In this document: one piece after another, positions 32,501-41,316 of the stretch | Layout of the letters: each line of letters starts with the position of its first letter | Position numbering within the stretch: the stretch's first letter is position 1 | Source of the DNA: Candidatus Pantoea formicae | GTDB lineage: Bacteria > Pseudomonadota > Gammaproteobacteria > Enterobacterales > Enterobacteriaceae | Reading direction: 5' to 3' | Assembly: GCF_011752625.1 (NCBI RefSeq) | Contig: NZ_VWXD01000004.1 | Span: 1-64,000 of the forward strand | DNA length: 64,000 nucleotides | Made by a program: the position numbers and the translations under genes | The notes under the pieces: model-generated | What the model saw: only the letters and a program-made list of their open reading frames with translations | Told to the model about the DNA's origin: nothing | Database searches by the model: none

Positions 32501-33295
32501 ATGGCCATTTCAATTAAAACCCCTGAAGAAATCGAAAAAATGCGCGTAGCGGGCCGTCTGGCTGCTGAAGTGCTGGAAATGATCGCCCCACACGTGGTGC
32601 CTGGCGTCACGACAGGTGAACTTGACCGCATCTGCCACGAGCATATTACGCAAAAGCAACAGGCGGTCTCCGCCTGTCTTGGCTACCACGGCTTCCCGAA
32701 ATCGGTCTGCATTTCGGTGAACGAAGTGGTCTGTCACGGTATTCCAAGCGATGACCGTGCTCTGAAAGATGGCGATGTGGTCAACGTCGATGTCACCGTG
32801 ATTAAAGACGAGTATCACGGCGATACCTCGAAAATGTTTATTGTTGGCAAGCCAACCATTCAAGGCGAACGTCTGTGCCGAGTGACGCAAGAGAGCCTGT
32901 ATATCGCGTTACGTCTGGTCAAACCGGGTATCCGCCTGCGTGAACTGGGCCGTGCAATCCAGCAATATGTTGAAGCGCAGGATTTCTCGGTGGTACGTGA
33001 ATATTGTGGACACGGCATCGGCAAAGGCTTCCATGAGGAGCCACAGGTGCTGCACTACGACGCCGATGACGGCGGTGTTGTGCTGCAAGCGGGCATGACC
33101 TTTACCGTTGAGCCGATGGTAAACGCGGGCGATTACCGCATCCGCACCATGAAGGATGGCTGGACGGTGAAAACTAAAGATCGCAGCTTGTCCGCGCAGT
33201 ATGAGCATACTATTGTGGTGACAGAAAACGGCTGTGAGATTCTGACGCTACGTGAAGATGACACCATTCCTGCGGTGCTCGAAAACAACGCGTAA
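32501..33295 (+). CDS. map: methionine aminopeptidase type I
   Basis: MAP removes the initiator methionine from nascent proteins. The start at MAISIKTPEE gives 264 residues, the same as E. coli; the ATG 33 bp upstream is rejected because the extension is not conserved. The pita-bread fold metal ligands are visible: His in CLGYHGFPKS, Asp in VDVTV and HGDTSKMF, His in CGHGIG, and Glu in TVEPMV and SAQYEHT. It is divergent from rpsB, as in E. coli, and closed by a terminator. Confidence 0.96.
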   Translation: MAISIKTPEEIEKMRVAGRLAAEVLEMIAPHVVPGVTTGELDRICHEHITQKQQAVSACLGYHGFPKSVCISVNEVVCHGIPSDDRALKDGDVVNVDVTVIKDEYHGDTSKMFIVGKPTIQGERLCRVTQESLYIALRLVKPGIRLRELGRAIQQYVEAQDFSVVREYCGHGIGKGFHEEPQVLHYDADDGGVVLQAGMTFTVEPMVNAGDYRIRTMKDGWTVKTKDRSLSAQYEHTIVVTENGCEILTLREDDTIPAVLENNA

Positions 33296-33313
33296 CGCTC
33301 TCTAAACAGTACC

Positions 33314-33339
33314 AGGCCGGCTAATAGCCGGCCTTTTTT
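33314..33339 (+). terminator. map intrinsic terminator
   Basis: AGGCCGGCT / AGCCGGCCT form a 9-bp stem with a 3-base loop and are followed by TTTTT, 18 bp after the map stop. glnD starts almost at once, so its transcription needs read-through or a promoter embedded here. Confidence 0.9.
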
Positions 33340-33361
33340 ATGGCGCAGATGAGGCATGTTG

Positions 33362-36016
33362 ATGAGTGGTAGCGTGACCGAAGCAGTACACAAAGGCCTG
33401 ACCGATTCCCCCGCCAGCTGGCCCGATGAAGCCCTAACGCGTGACAAGCTGAAACTTTACCTTGAGCAATTCCAGCAGCATCTTGGCATCGCCTTTGATG
33501 CGGGAACCGACGTTGAATCGCTCATTGATGCCAGAACCCTGTTTATCGACCGCCTGTTACGTCGGTTATGGCGTTTCTATGGCTTCGATAAAGTCAAAGA
33601 GATCGCGCTGGTTGCCGTGGGCGGATACGGGCGTGGCGAACTTCACCCGCTTTCAGACATTGATGTCTTAATTCTGAGCCGCCAGCCCTTAGATGACGCC
33701 ACCGCCCAACGGACCAGCGAATTGCTAACGCTGATGTGGGATTTAAAACTCGAAGTCGGCCACAGCGTTCGCACGTTGGAGGAGTGTTTACTTGAGGGCT
33801 TATCGGATCTTACCGTTGCCACCAACCTGATTGAATCGCGCATGCTGACCGGCGATGTGGCGCTGTTCCTTGAACTGCAAAAGAACATTTTTAGCGATGG
33901 TTTCTGGCCTTCAGCGCGCTTCTTTGCCGCTAAAATTGAAGAGCAGCAAGAGCGTCATCAGCGTTACCACGGTACCAGTTACAATCTCGAACCCGATATC
34001 AAAAGCAGCCCCGGCGGCCTGCGCGACATTCACACCTTGCAGTGGGTCGCAAGACGACACTTTGGTGCCACCACCATGGATGAGATGGTGGGGTTTGGCT
34101 TTATTACTGAAGCCGAACGCAACGAAATCAATGAATGTCAGGAATTCCTCTGGCGAATTCGCTTCGCACTTCACTTAACGCTAACGCGATACGACAACCG
34201 CCTGCTATTTGATCGTCAACTTACCGTGGCGCAGCGACTCAACTACCTTGGCGAAGGCAATGAGCCGGTAGAGCGGATGATGAAGGATTTCTATCGCGTG
34301 ACACGTCGCATCGGCGAACTTAATCAGATGCTATTGCAGCTGTTTGATGAAGCGATTCTGGCGCTCTCCACAACGGAAAAACCACGCAGCATTGATGATG
34401 ACTTCCAACTGCGCGGTAATCTTATTGATTTGCGTGATGCCACTCTGTTTGAACGTGAACCGCAGGCAATATTGCGTATGTTCTACGTGATGGTGCGCAA
34501 TGAAAACATCAAAGGTATTTACTCCACCACCTTGCGCCAGTTGCGTTACGCTCGACGCCATTTGAAGCAGCCGCTGTGCCAGATTGCCGAAGCACGTGAG
34601 ACCTTTATGGCCATTCTGCGCCATCCTGGTGCGGTGAAACGTGCCCTGGTGCCGATGCATCGCCACAGTGTGCTTTGGGCTTACACGCCACTGTGGGGCA
34701 ATATTGTCGGTCAGATGCAGTTTGATCTGTTCCATGCCTATACCGTGGATGAACACACCATCCGCGTACTGCAAAAACTGGAGAGTTTTGCCAACGAGGC
34801 CACGCGTCCGATGCACCCACTTTGCGTGGAAGTGTGGCCGCGCCTGCCTCAGCCAGAATTGTTACTGATGGCGGCATTACTGCACGATATTGCGAAAGGG
34901 CGCGGTGGAGATCACTCCATTTTGGGTGCGCAAGATGCGCTTGATTTTGCCGAGTTGCACGGTTTGAATTCGCGTGAAACGCAACTGGTGGCCTGGCTGG
35001 TACGCCATCACCTGCTGATGTCAGTCACCGCCCAACGCCGAGATATTCAGGACCCGACGGTGATTCAGCAATTTGCTGAGGTGATGCAGAACGAAAACCG
35101 CCTGCGTTATCTGGTGTGCCTGACGGTGGCGGATATCTGCGCGACCAACGAAAGCCTGTGGAATAGCTGGAAGCAAAGTTTGCTGCGCGAACTCTTCTTC
35201 GCCACTGAAAAACAGCTGCGTCGCGGTATGGAAAATAGCCCTGACTTGCGCGAACGCGTGCGCCATCATCGTTTGCAGGCGCTGGCGTTACTGCGGATGG
35301 AGAACCTCAATGAAGAGCGTTTGCATCATATCTGGAGCCGCTGCCGGGCAGACTACTTCTTGCGTCATACCCCCAATCAGCTGGCGTGGCATGCGCGCCA
35401 TCTGATTCATCATGACCTCACCAAACCGATGGTGCTGGTGAGCCCACAAGCAACCCGAGGTGGCACCGAGATCTTCATCTGGAGTCCCGATCGCCCCTAT
35501 CTGTTTGCCGCTGTGGCAGGCGAACTGGACCGTCGTAATTTGAGTGTCCATGATGCGCAAATCTTCACCAGCCGCGATGGTATGGCCATGGATACCTTTA
35601 TTGTGCTGGAGCCGGATGGCAGTCCGCTGGCAGCCGATCGCCATCCGATGATCATGCAGGCGCTGGAACAAGCCATTACACAAACTGAATGGGTGCCACC
35701 ACGTACGCGTCGTCAGTCGGCACGTCTCAAGCACTTTAGCGTGGATACGGAAGTCAATTTCCTGCCGACCCATACCGACCGGCGCAGTTATCTGGAACTG
35801 GTCGCGCTTGATCAGCCTGGCTTGCTGGCTCGGGTAGGAGAAGTCTTTGCCGATCTTGGCGTGTCACTCCATGGCGCGCGCATCAGTACAATTGGCGAGC
35901 GGGTAGAAGATCTTTTCATCCTTGCTAACAATGAACGGCGCGCACTTGATGGCGAAATGCGCAATGTGTTGCAACAGAGGTTGACAGAAGCCCTTAATCC
36001 AAACGATAAACTGTGA
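33362..36016 (+). CDS. glnD: bifunctional [protein-PII] uridylyltransferase / uridylyl-removing enzyme
   Basis: GlnD senses glutamine and controls nitrogen metabolism by uridylylating or deuridylylating PII proteins. Domains in order: nucleotidyltransferase ([17 protein letters not shown] near residue 88), linker, HD domain ([12 protein letters not shown] near 512) and two C-terminal ACT domains (from about 705 and 812). The ATG two codons inside the longest frame is preferred because GAGG lies 7 bp before it; the protein then has 884 residues against 890 in E. coli. The extreme N-terminus is divergent, as usual for the family. Confidence 0.95.
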   Translation: MSGSVTEAVHKGLTDSPASWPDEALTRDKLKLYLEQFQQHLGIAFDAGTDVESLIDARTLFIDRLLRRLWRFYGFDKVKEIALVAVGGYGRGELHPLSDIDVLILSRQPLDDATAQRTSELLTLMWDLKLEVGHSVRTLEECLLEGLSDLTVATNLIESRMLTGDVALFLELQKNIFSDGFWPSARFFAAKIEEQQERHQRYHGTSYNLEPDIKSSPGGLRDIHTLQWVARRHFGATTMDEMVGFGFITEAERNEINECQEFLWRIRFALHLTLTRYDNRLLFDRQLTVAQRLNYLGEGNEPVERMMKDFYRVTRRIGELNQMLLQLFDEAILALSTTEKPRSIDDDFQLRGNLIDLRDATLFEREPQAILRMFYVMVRNENIKGIYSTTLRQLRYARRHLKQPLCQIAEARETFMAILRHPGAVKRALVPMHRHSVLWAYTPLWGNIVGQMQFDLFHAYTVDEHTIRVLQKLESFANEATRPMHPLCVEVWPRLPQPELLLMAALLHDIAKGRGGDHSILGAQDALDFAELHGLNSRETQLVAWLVRHHLLMSVTAQRRDIQDPTVIQQFAEVMQNENRLRYLVCLTVADICATNESLWNSWKQSLLRELFFATEKQLRRGMENSPDLRERVRHHRLQALALLRMENLNEERLHHIWSRCRADYFLRHTPNQLAWHARHLIHHDLTKPMVLVSPQATRGGTEIFIWSPDRPYLFAAVAGELDRRNLSVHDAQIFTSRDGMAMDTFIVLEPDGSPLAADRHPMIMQALEQAITQTEWVPPRTRRQSARLKHFSVDTEVNFLPTHTDRRSYLELVALDQPGLLARVGEVFADLGVSLHGARISTIGERVEDLFILANNERRALDGEMRNVLQQRLTEALNPNDKL

Positions 36017-36219
36017 CCTGGCTTCCATCCTTCACGTTGCAGGTGCGTTGGCTTTATTACTCGGCCCTTCCATGGGCCTCGCCCCGAAGGGGCCGTCGCA
36101 AGCGACGTTCAAATCTGCTCCAGGCAGATTTGTCGCTCGGCCTAGTCACATACTGATGTATGCTCCCAGGCTCTCGCTGCGTCGCCGCCTTCCTGCACCA
36201 TGAAGGATGCTTGCCAGGT
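36016..36219. repeat. 204-bp terminal-inverted-repeat element between glnD and dapD
   Basis: The ends match as imperfect ~30-bp inverted repeats: ACCTGG...CATCCTTCA...TGCAGG on the left and its counterpart TGCA...TGAAGGATG...CCAGGT on the right. Five short hairpins lie in series inside: GGCCC/GGGCC (36063-36078), GCCCC/GGGGC (36081-36093), GTCGC/GCGAC (36095-36106), CAAATCTGC/GCAGATTTG (36110-36132) and CATAC/GTATG (36149-36162). The left arm starts on the last base of the glnD stop codon. No gene is present in this 263-bp interval. Confidence 0.8.
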
Positions 36220-36279
36220 AATTTTACTATGTACGCTATTTAGCGTGCATTCCGCTTTGACAGAATCAGGAAAAAAGAT

Positions 36280-37104
36280 ATGCAACAGTTACAGAGCGTT
36301 ATCGAATCTGCCTTTGAACGCCGCGCCGACATCACACCAGCCAGCGTAGACAGCGCAACGCGTGAAGCCATTGAACAGGTTATCGGCCTGCTGGACAGTG
36401 GCGAACTGCGCGTTTCTGAAAAGATCAACGGAGAGTGGGTAACGCATCAGTGGCTGAAGAAAGCTGTGCTGCTGTCGTTCCGCATCAATGACAACCAGGT
36501 TATCGATGGCGCAGAAACCCGTTTCTACGACAAAGTTCCGATGAAGTTCGCTAACTGGGATGAAGCACGTTTCAAAAACGCCGGTTTCCGTGTGGTGCCA
36601 CCCGCAGCCGTCCGCCAGGGCGCCTTCATCGCGCGTAACACCGTACTGATGCCTTCTTACGTCAACATCGGCGCTTATGTTGATGAAGGCACCATGGTTG
36701 ATACCTGGGCTACCGTAGGTTCTTGTGCGCAGATCGGTAAAAACGTACACCTGTCTGGCGGCGTGGGCATCGGCGGTGTACTGGAGCCGCTGCAGGCCAA
36801 CCCAACCATTATTGAAGATAACTGCTTCATCGGCGCACGTTCTGAAATCGTTGAAGGCGTGATTGTTGAAGAAGGTTCAGTGATCTCAATGGGCGTGTAC
36901 ATTGGTCAGAGCACCAAAATCTACGATCGTGAAACCGGCGAAGTGCATTATGGCCGCGTACCAGCAGGTTCTGTTGTGGTTTCAGGCAACCTGCCGTCAA
37001 AAGATGGTAGCTACAGCCTGTACTGCGCCGTCATCGTGAAGAAAGTGGACGCCAAAACCCTGGCGAAAACCGGTATCAACGAACTGCTGCGCACTATCGA
37101 CTAA
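36280..37104 (+). CDS. dapD: 2,3,4,5-tetrahydropyridine-2,6-dicarboxylate N-succinyltransferase
   Basis: DapD succinylates tetrahydrodipicolinate in the lysine and meso-diaminopimelate pathway, needed for peptidoglycan. It is a hexapeptide-repeat left-handed beta-helix trimer: helical N-terminal domain (1-100), repeat region from about residue 108 ([26 protein letters not shown]) and a short C-terminal domain. Its 274 residues equal the E. coli length. It is separated from glnD by the repeat element described above. Confidence 0.97.
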   Translation: MQQLQSVIESAFERRADITPASVDSATREAIEQVIGLLDSGELRVSEKINGEWVTHQWLKKAVLLSFRINDNQVIDGAETRFYDKVPMKFANWDEARFKNAGFRVVPPAAVRQGAFIARNTVLMPSYVNIGAYVDEGTMVDTWATVGSCAQIGKNVHLSGGVGIGGVLEPLQANPTIIEDNCFIGARSEIVEGVIVEEGSVISMGVYIGQSTKIYDRETGEVHYGRVPAGSVVVSGNLPSKDGSYSLYCAVIVKKVDAKTLAKTGINELLRTID

Positions 37105-37132
37105 GCATTCATCTCGCCCCATATTCCTGCCA

Positions 37133-37163
37133 ACGGGTCCGTATTCGGGCCCGTAATTTTTTC
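37133..37163 (+). terminator. dapD intrinsic terminator
   Basis: ACGGGTCC pairs with GGGCCCGT (one G-T pair) around a GTATTC loop and is followed by AATTTTTT, 28 bp after the dapD stop. The remaining 235 bp up to yaeH show no further clear element. Confidence 0.85.
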
Positions 37164-37398
37164 TTTACACTCAGATGACAATTACCTGTTTCGCGCCGCG
37201 AATTAACAGGTGCGTTTATTTTTCAAACAGTTCATAATCCGCGCCAGTTAACTCCGGTCGCGCACTGTTCATCCCGGTTTTTGTGTCTACAGTTGATTAA
37301 GTATGCCGTAAGCGTTCCGGTTGCTGCATTTCTGCCGCACCCCGAATGATGATGATAGTCCTGCGCGCTCACCCACTCTTAGATGGAATATAAACGCT

Positions 37399-37791
37399 AT
37401 GTACGACAACCTGAAAAGCTTAGGTATCAGCAACCCTGATGACATCGACCGTTACAGCCTGCGTCAGGAAGCCAGCAACGACATCCTGAAAATCTACTTC
37501 CGCAAAGACAAAGGTGAATTCTTCGCGAAAAGCGTGAAATTCAAATACCCTCGTCAGCGCAAAACCGTGGTAGCCGATCACACCAGCCAGGGTTATAAAG
37601 AAGTTCAGGAGATCAGCCCGAATCTGCGTTACGTGATCGATGAACTGGACCAGATTTGCCAGCGCGACCAGGTTGAAGTGGATCTGAAACGCAAAATCCT
37701 GGCCGATCTGCGTCATCTGGAAAACGTGGTATCCAACAAAATCGCAGAAATCGAATCCGATCTGGATCAACTGACCCGCAACGGTCGTTAA
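37399..37791 (+). CDS. yaeH: DUF3461 family protein YaeH
   Basis: A 130-residue protein of unknown function that matches YaeH of E. coli along its whole length ([41 protein letters not shown]). The C-terminal half is predicted to be a long charged helix (about 75-128). An ATG 78 bp upstream would add residues not found in the family and has no ribosome site. It is a single gene with its own terminator. Confidence 0.9.
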   Translation: MYDNLKSLGISNPDDIDRYSLRQEASNDILKIYFRKDKGEFFAKSVKFKYPRQRKTVVADHTSQGYKEVQEISPNLRYVIDELDQICQRDQVEVDLKRKILADLRHLENVVSNKIAEIESDLDQLTRNGR

Positions 37792-37812
37792 TTTCCTCGC
37801 GTGAGACCGCAG

Positions 37813-37836
37813 GGCCAGCTGATGCTGGCCTTTTTT
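37813..37836 (+). terminator. yaeH intrinsic terminator
   Basis: GGCCAGC / GCTGGCC stem with a TGAT loop followed by six T, 22 bp after the yaeH stop codon. Confidence 0.9.
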
Positions 37837-37907
37837 ATGCGATAAATTCAGTCTTTTCTGTACCTTCCTGCCTTTCTGAATAACGTTCCCCTGGCTACTA
37901 TTGGCTC

Positions 37908-38642
37908 ATGTCTGACTCCAGGTACGACAAAGCCATGCAATTTGCTGCCATTACCTCAGGCCAACGAGGCCTAGACATCCATATCGCCAGTGACCTTGCG
38001 CGCAAGATCTTATCTGGCAGGTTAGAAGTGGGTGATGTTCTGCCCAGTGAAGTCGAACTTTGTGGTCGATTTGGCGTGAGCCGTGCGGCACTGCGTGAAG
38101 CCCTTAAACTGCTCTCTTCCAAGGGGTTACTGGAATCGCGCCCCAAACTCGGTACGCGCGTACGCGAGCGCTCTCACTGGAATTTACTGGATGTGCAACT
38201 GCTGGAATGGATGGAGGGCATTGAATCCACTGATGGGCTGTATCAGCAGTTTCTGGCGTTTCGTCAGACTATTGAGCCTCAGGCTACCCGGTTGGCAGCG
38301 CTTCATGCCAGCGCAGAACAGCGTAATGAGCTTTCACGTTTGTTTCGGGAAATGAGCGCGATTTGTGCCACCCAACCTTTTGATCTGGCCCGTTGGCTGG
38401 AAGCGGATAGCGCCTTTCATCGCGTTATTTTCCACTCCACAGATAACTGCTTCTTCATTCCCTTCGGCAACTTATTGGCGACCATCTTTCGGTGTTTCTT
38501 TACCTGGCCGACCAGCGCACATGAGATTTACCTCGACGAACACCGCAAAATCTACGAAGCCATCATGATGGGAGACGCCGATGCCGCCCACCAAGCTTCC
38601 GCAGGATTGATGCTGAATAGCACGCGCCCCGCGACGGCTTAA
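37908..38642 (+). CDS. GntR/FadR-subfamily (FCD domain) transcriptional regulator
   Basis: A 244-residue regulator with an N-terminal winged helix (about 25-90: ILSGRLEVGDVLPSEVEL, FGVSRAALREAL) and a C-terminal all-helical FCD ligand domain. The FCD metal-site pattern is visible as an Asp in EADSAFH, the His of that motif, and later histidines near DEHRKI. FCD regulators of this type (ExuR, UxuR, DgoR, LldR) mostly sense sugar acids or other carboxylates. It is not FadR itself, whose ligand domain differs. It converges on the alginate-lyase-like gene and shares a 4-bp TTAA with it. E. coli has yaeI in this neighbourhood instead. The ligand is unknown. Confidence 0.85.
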   Translation: MSDSRYDKAMQFAAITSGQRGLDIHIASDLARKILSGRLEVGDVLPSEVELCGRFGVSRAALREALKLLSSKGLLESRPKLGTRVRERSHWNLLDVQLLEWMEGIESTDGLYQQFLAFRQTIEPQATRLAALHASAEQRNELSRLFREMSAICATQPFDLARWLEADSAFHRVIFHSTDNCFFIPFGNLLATIFRCFFTWPTSAHEIYLDEHRKIYEAIMMGDADAAHQASAGLMLNSTRPATA

Positions 38643-39901
38643 TGAGACGGAAGTGATAGCAGCCAGGTATCACGTCGCGCCTGAATGATGGCCCCCCGCA
38701 TCGCAGATGTGCCTTGCATAGCAGGGTTCGTCCAATCCGCACTCTCGATCCAGCGGCGATAGCGGTCACTGCGCAAGCTGTTATCCGCCAGCGATAGCAA
38801 TGGAATCAGCCTTAGGCTCATCCTTTCACGATTTTTCCACGGCCATGGGGTCCGCGCATCGCTGTAGGGTGCCATATAATCCAGCGCATCCAGCAGCGAG
38901 CCGCCCTGCTGATGATAATGCCAGAGATCGCCTGCATCACTGCGCTGCATCAGTTGCGCCATGCTGGTTAACGCCTGCAAGTTGAAATAGCTGTAATGGA
39001 AAGAGCGCGTGCGCGCCAACTCCATCGGCTGAGTGCCATCTGCACGAATCTGCCCATCAATCTTTTGCCGTGCCAGCGAAGCCATCTGTTTAATCACCTC
39101 TGGCTGCTGCAAATACCAGGCTATTCCGGCAACCTGAGCCACATACCAGCTTCCATGATTATTAGGGGCATCCCGCTCTCCTTGCGCCAGTTTGCTGTGC
39201 TGCAACCAATGAAGATAGTCGCTAAACCAGAGATGAAGAGCCGATTGATCCTGCTGACTCCAGCCGGACGAGCTTTGTAGCAGCAGCAATGCATCCACCA
39301 CCCGCGTCGCGAAATAGCGCCCATCCAGCACACCAGTATGCCGCCCCTGCGCTTTACCGGGCACGCCCTGAGCGTAATTAAGGTTAGGATTCATACGCGT
39401 AGCAGGATCGATAAACCAGGTTCGCGCCATGGACTGCGCTTTTTCCGCATAGCGTTTATCACCGGAGAAATACCATGCCAGCGCGAGGGTTTGCAGATCG
39501 GCGGTAAAATGTGCCAAGCGCACGCCATCGCTTTGATCATTTTTACTGGCTGGATTGACCTCGCCATCGCGGCGCACCCACGGCAGTCCTGAGGATTTTT
39601 CTGGATCAGGCCACCAGTATGCACTGAGGCTAAGATAGTCATGACGCGATCCGCTTGGCGGTATTATGCCCTTTTGCGTTACGCTAAGATTGGGCTGATG
39701 CAGCGCATGGTCTGCCGCACGCTTGAGTTGTTGCCAGGCTTGTTCCGTTTGCGGCGCGGCGCGCTTCTCCTGCAATGCATCGCGCGTCATCTGTAGCTGT
39801 GGCGCGGATAGAAAAGCCAGCGCGGGCAACTGTGCCTGGCTGGACGAGGCGAACCACATTCCCACTAACAACCACCAGATCGGTGCCTTCACGCGGCGCA
39901 T
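38639..39901 (-). CDS. secreted alginate-lyase-family protein
   Basis: A 420-residue protein with an N-terminal signal peptide (MRRVKAPIWWLLVGMW...SQA) and the helical (alpha/alpha)-toroid character of the alginate lyase family (PF05426). Candidate active-site residues are in the NNHGSWY segment (about 247-253), which resembles the NNH-x-x-W motif of AlgL-type enzymes, and in RTRSFHYSYFNL (about 302-313). Real substrate unknown: it could act on alginate, another uronan, or not be catalytic. The start is the ATG five bases after GGGAGG rather than the GTG two codons earlier. It lies 25 bp downstream of cdaR on the same strand, so co-transcription is likely. Confidence 0.78.
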   Translation of the reverse strand: MRRVKAPIWWLLVGMWFASSSQAQLPALAFLSAPQLQMTRDALQEKRAAPQTEQAWQQLKRAADHALHQPNLSVTQKGIIPPSGSRHDYLSLSAYWWPDPEKSSGLPWVRRDGEVNPASKNDQSDGVRLAHFTADLQTLALAWYFSGDKRYAEKAQSMARTWFIDPATRMNPNLNYAQGVPGKAQGRHTGVLDGRYFATRVVDALLLLQSSSGWSQQDQSALHLWFSDYLHWLQHSKLAQGERDAPNNHGSWYVAQVAGIAWYLQQPEVIKQMASLARQKIDGQIRADGTQPMELARTRSFHYSYFNLQALTSMAQLMQRSDAGDLWHYHQQGGSLLDALDYMAPYSDARTPWPWKNRERMSLRLIPLLSLADNSLRSDRYRRWIESADWTNPAMQGTSAMRGAIIQARRDTWLLSLPSH

Positions 39902-39926
39902 CTGCACCTCCCGCTAAGCGCAATGA

Positions 39927-41084
39927 TTAACTCTGCTCATCCAGCTGTAACGCCACATACAGTAGCAGACGATCGTCAAAGTTACCCAGATCTAAGCCGG
40001 TGAGTTCAGAGATGCGATTAAGGCGATACTCCAGGGTATTACGATGAATAAACAGCGCGCGTGCCGTGGCGCTGGGCTGTACGTTATGACTGAACCACGC
40101 CACCAGCGTACGACGCAGTAATCCATTGTTATCATTGGCTTTCAACTTTGCCAGTGGGCGGGCCAGTTCATTGGCCTGCCAGCCACCGCGCAGGCTATCC
40201 AGTAAGACTGGCAACACCAAGTCCTGATAGAAAAAGCTGCGCTGTTCCGGCATCCGCTGTTTTCCCACCATCATGGTCGTACGGGCGGTACGGTAAGAAC
40301 GTGCAATGCTGCCAGGACCGGTAAAGAAATTGCCGAGGGCGATACGCATCCGCACCTGACCGCTCTCTTTCATCCGGTGTAGCAGTTGATCGACGCGACG
40401 GCGGTGATCATCCTGATCATAACGTCCGTGCGCATTGAGGGCCGGTTTCAGCACCACCATTTCGGTGAGCGACACAATCGCGATCAGGTTGTCACGTTCA
40501 GGCGTGGTAAGCAGCGTTTGTAACTGCTGCAGCTCTGACATGGCACTGTCGACACCCAATTGACCGCTGTCGACTTCCACCACCGCCACCACTCGCGGTT
40601 GGTTGAGATCGATACCTAAACGCTGCGCCCATTCACTCAACGCTGGCGAAAGCGTATCGCTGCGGATCAGGTTAAGCACCAGTTCTTCACGCAGGCGGCT
40701 ATCCTGCGCCAGCATGTGCAGCAGGCGTGCCTGTTCCAGCATCATTTCAGCCGTCATGCACACCAGCTCACCATAGTGACGCAGTGCCGTGGGTTGCCCG
40801 GTTAAGCCAATCACCCCAACGATTTCGCCATCGATTCGTAACGGCAGATTGATACCAGGACGCACGCCGTGCAGATGCTTGGCGACGGCTTCATCAATGT
40901 CCACCACCCTTCCCTGTGAGAGCACCAGTAATGCGCCTTCGTGCAATTCGCCAATACGCTCTCGGTCGCCACTGCCAATAATGCGGCCGCGTGCATCCAT
41001 CACGTTGACATTGCTATCAATAATTTGCATGGTGCGGGCAACAATATCCTGAGCCAGTCGCGCATCGAGATGATAGGTGGCCAT
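39927..41084 (-). CDS. cdaR: sugar diacid utilization regulator
   Basis: CdaR activates genes for glucarate, galactarate and glycerate use in E. coli. The 385-residue protein (same length as E. coli) has the N-terminal sugar-diacid-recognition domain (HLDARLAQDIVARTMQIID...GSGDRERIGELHEGALLVL), a middle GGDEF-like/CdaR domain, and a C-terminal PucR-type helix-turn-helix (FIHRNTLEYRLNRISELTGLDL, about 340-365). The start is ATG, with GGAG six bases upstream. None of its classical targets (gud, gar) is in the window; the nearest downstream gene is the alginate-lyase-like one. Confidence 0.94.
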   Translation of the reverse strand: MATYHLDARLAQDIVARTMQIIDSNVNVMDARGRIIGSGDRERIGELHEGALLVLSQGRVVDIDEAVAKHLHGVRPGINLPLRIDGEIVGVIGLTGQPTALRHYGELVCMTAEMMLEQARLLHMLAQDSRLREELVLNLIRSDTLSPALSEWAQRLGIDLNQPRVVAVVEVDSGQLGVDSAMSELQQLQTLLTTPERDNLIAIVSLTEMVVLKPALNAHGRYDQDDHRRRVDQLLHRMKESGQVRMRIALGNFFTGPGSIARSYRTARTTMMVGKQRMPEQRSFFYQDLVLPVLLDSLRGGWQANELARPLAKLKANDNNGLLRRTLVAWFSHNVQPSATARALFIHRNTLEYRLNRISELTGLDLGNFDDRLLLYVALQLDEQS

Positions 41085-41142
41085 CAATCACTCCAGAGAT
41101 AGGGAACAACTGACAGAATACGCATCACCGATACGCCTGGCA

Positions 41143-41220
41143 TTGTGCAACTGCACATAGCCGGATAGAGAATACGGGAATTGAGGCAGGCGTCACATTG
41201 CAGAACGGACATTTGCACAA
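41143..41220. promoter_or_regulatory. candidate operator sites upstream of cdaR
   Basis: The palindrome TTGTGCAACTGCACA (41143-41157) and a third copy of the half-site, TTTGCACAA (41212-41220), lie 60-135 bp upstream of the cdaR start. Because CdaR is known to regulate itself in E. coli, these are plausible autoregulatory sites, but the CdaR motif cannot be confirmed from this sequence alone. Confidence 0.4.
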
Positions 41221-41272
41221 ATTGAAACAAAGCAAGTTGGTGCTGATGCTAGTGACCGGAAAACGCAGAGAT

Positions 41273-41297
41273 AAAAAAGGCGAGCTTGCGCTCGCCT
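41273..41297 (-). terminator. degP intrinsic terminator
   Basis: Minus-strand AGGCGAG / CTCGCCT stem with a short loop followed by six T, about 20 bp beyond the degP stop codon. Confidence 0.9.
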
Positions 41298-41316
41298 CTG
41301 TTCACTTGCCTGAATC

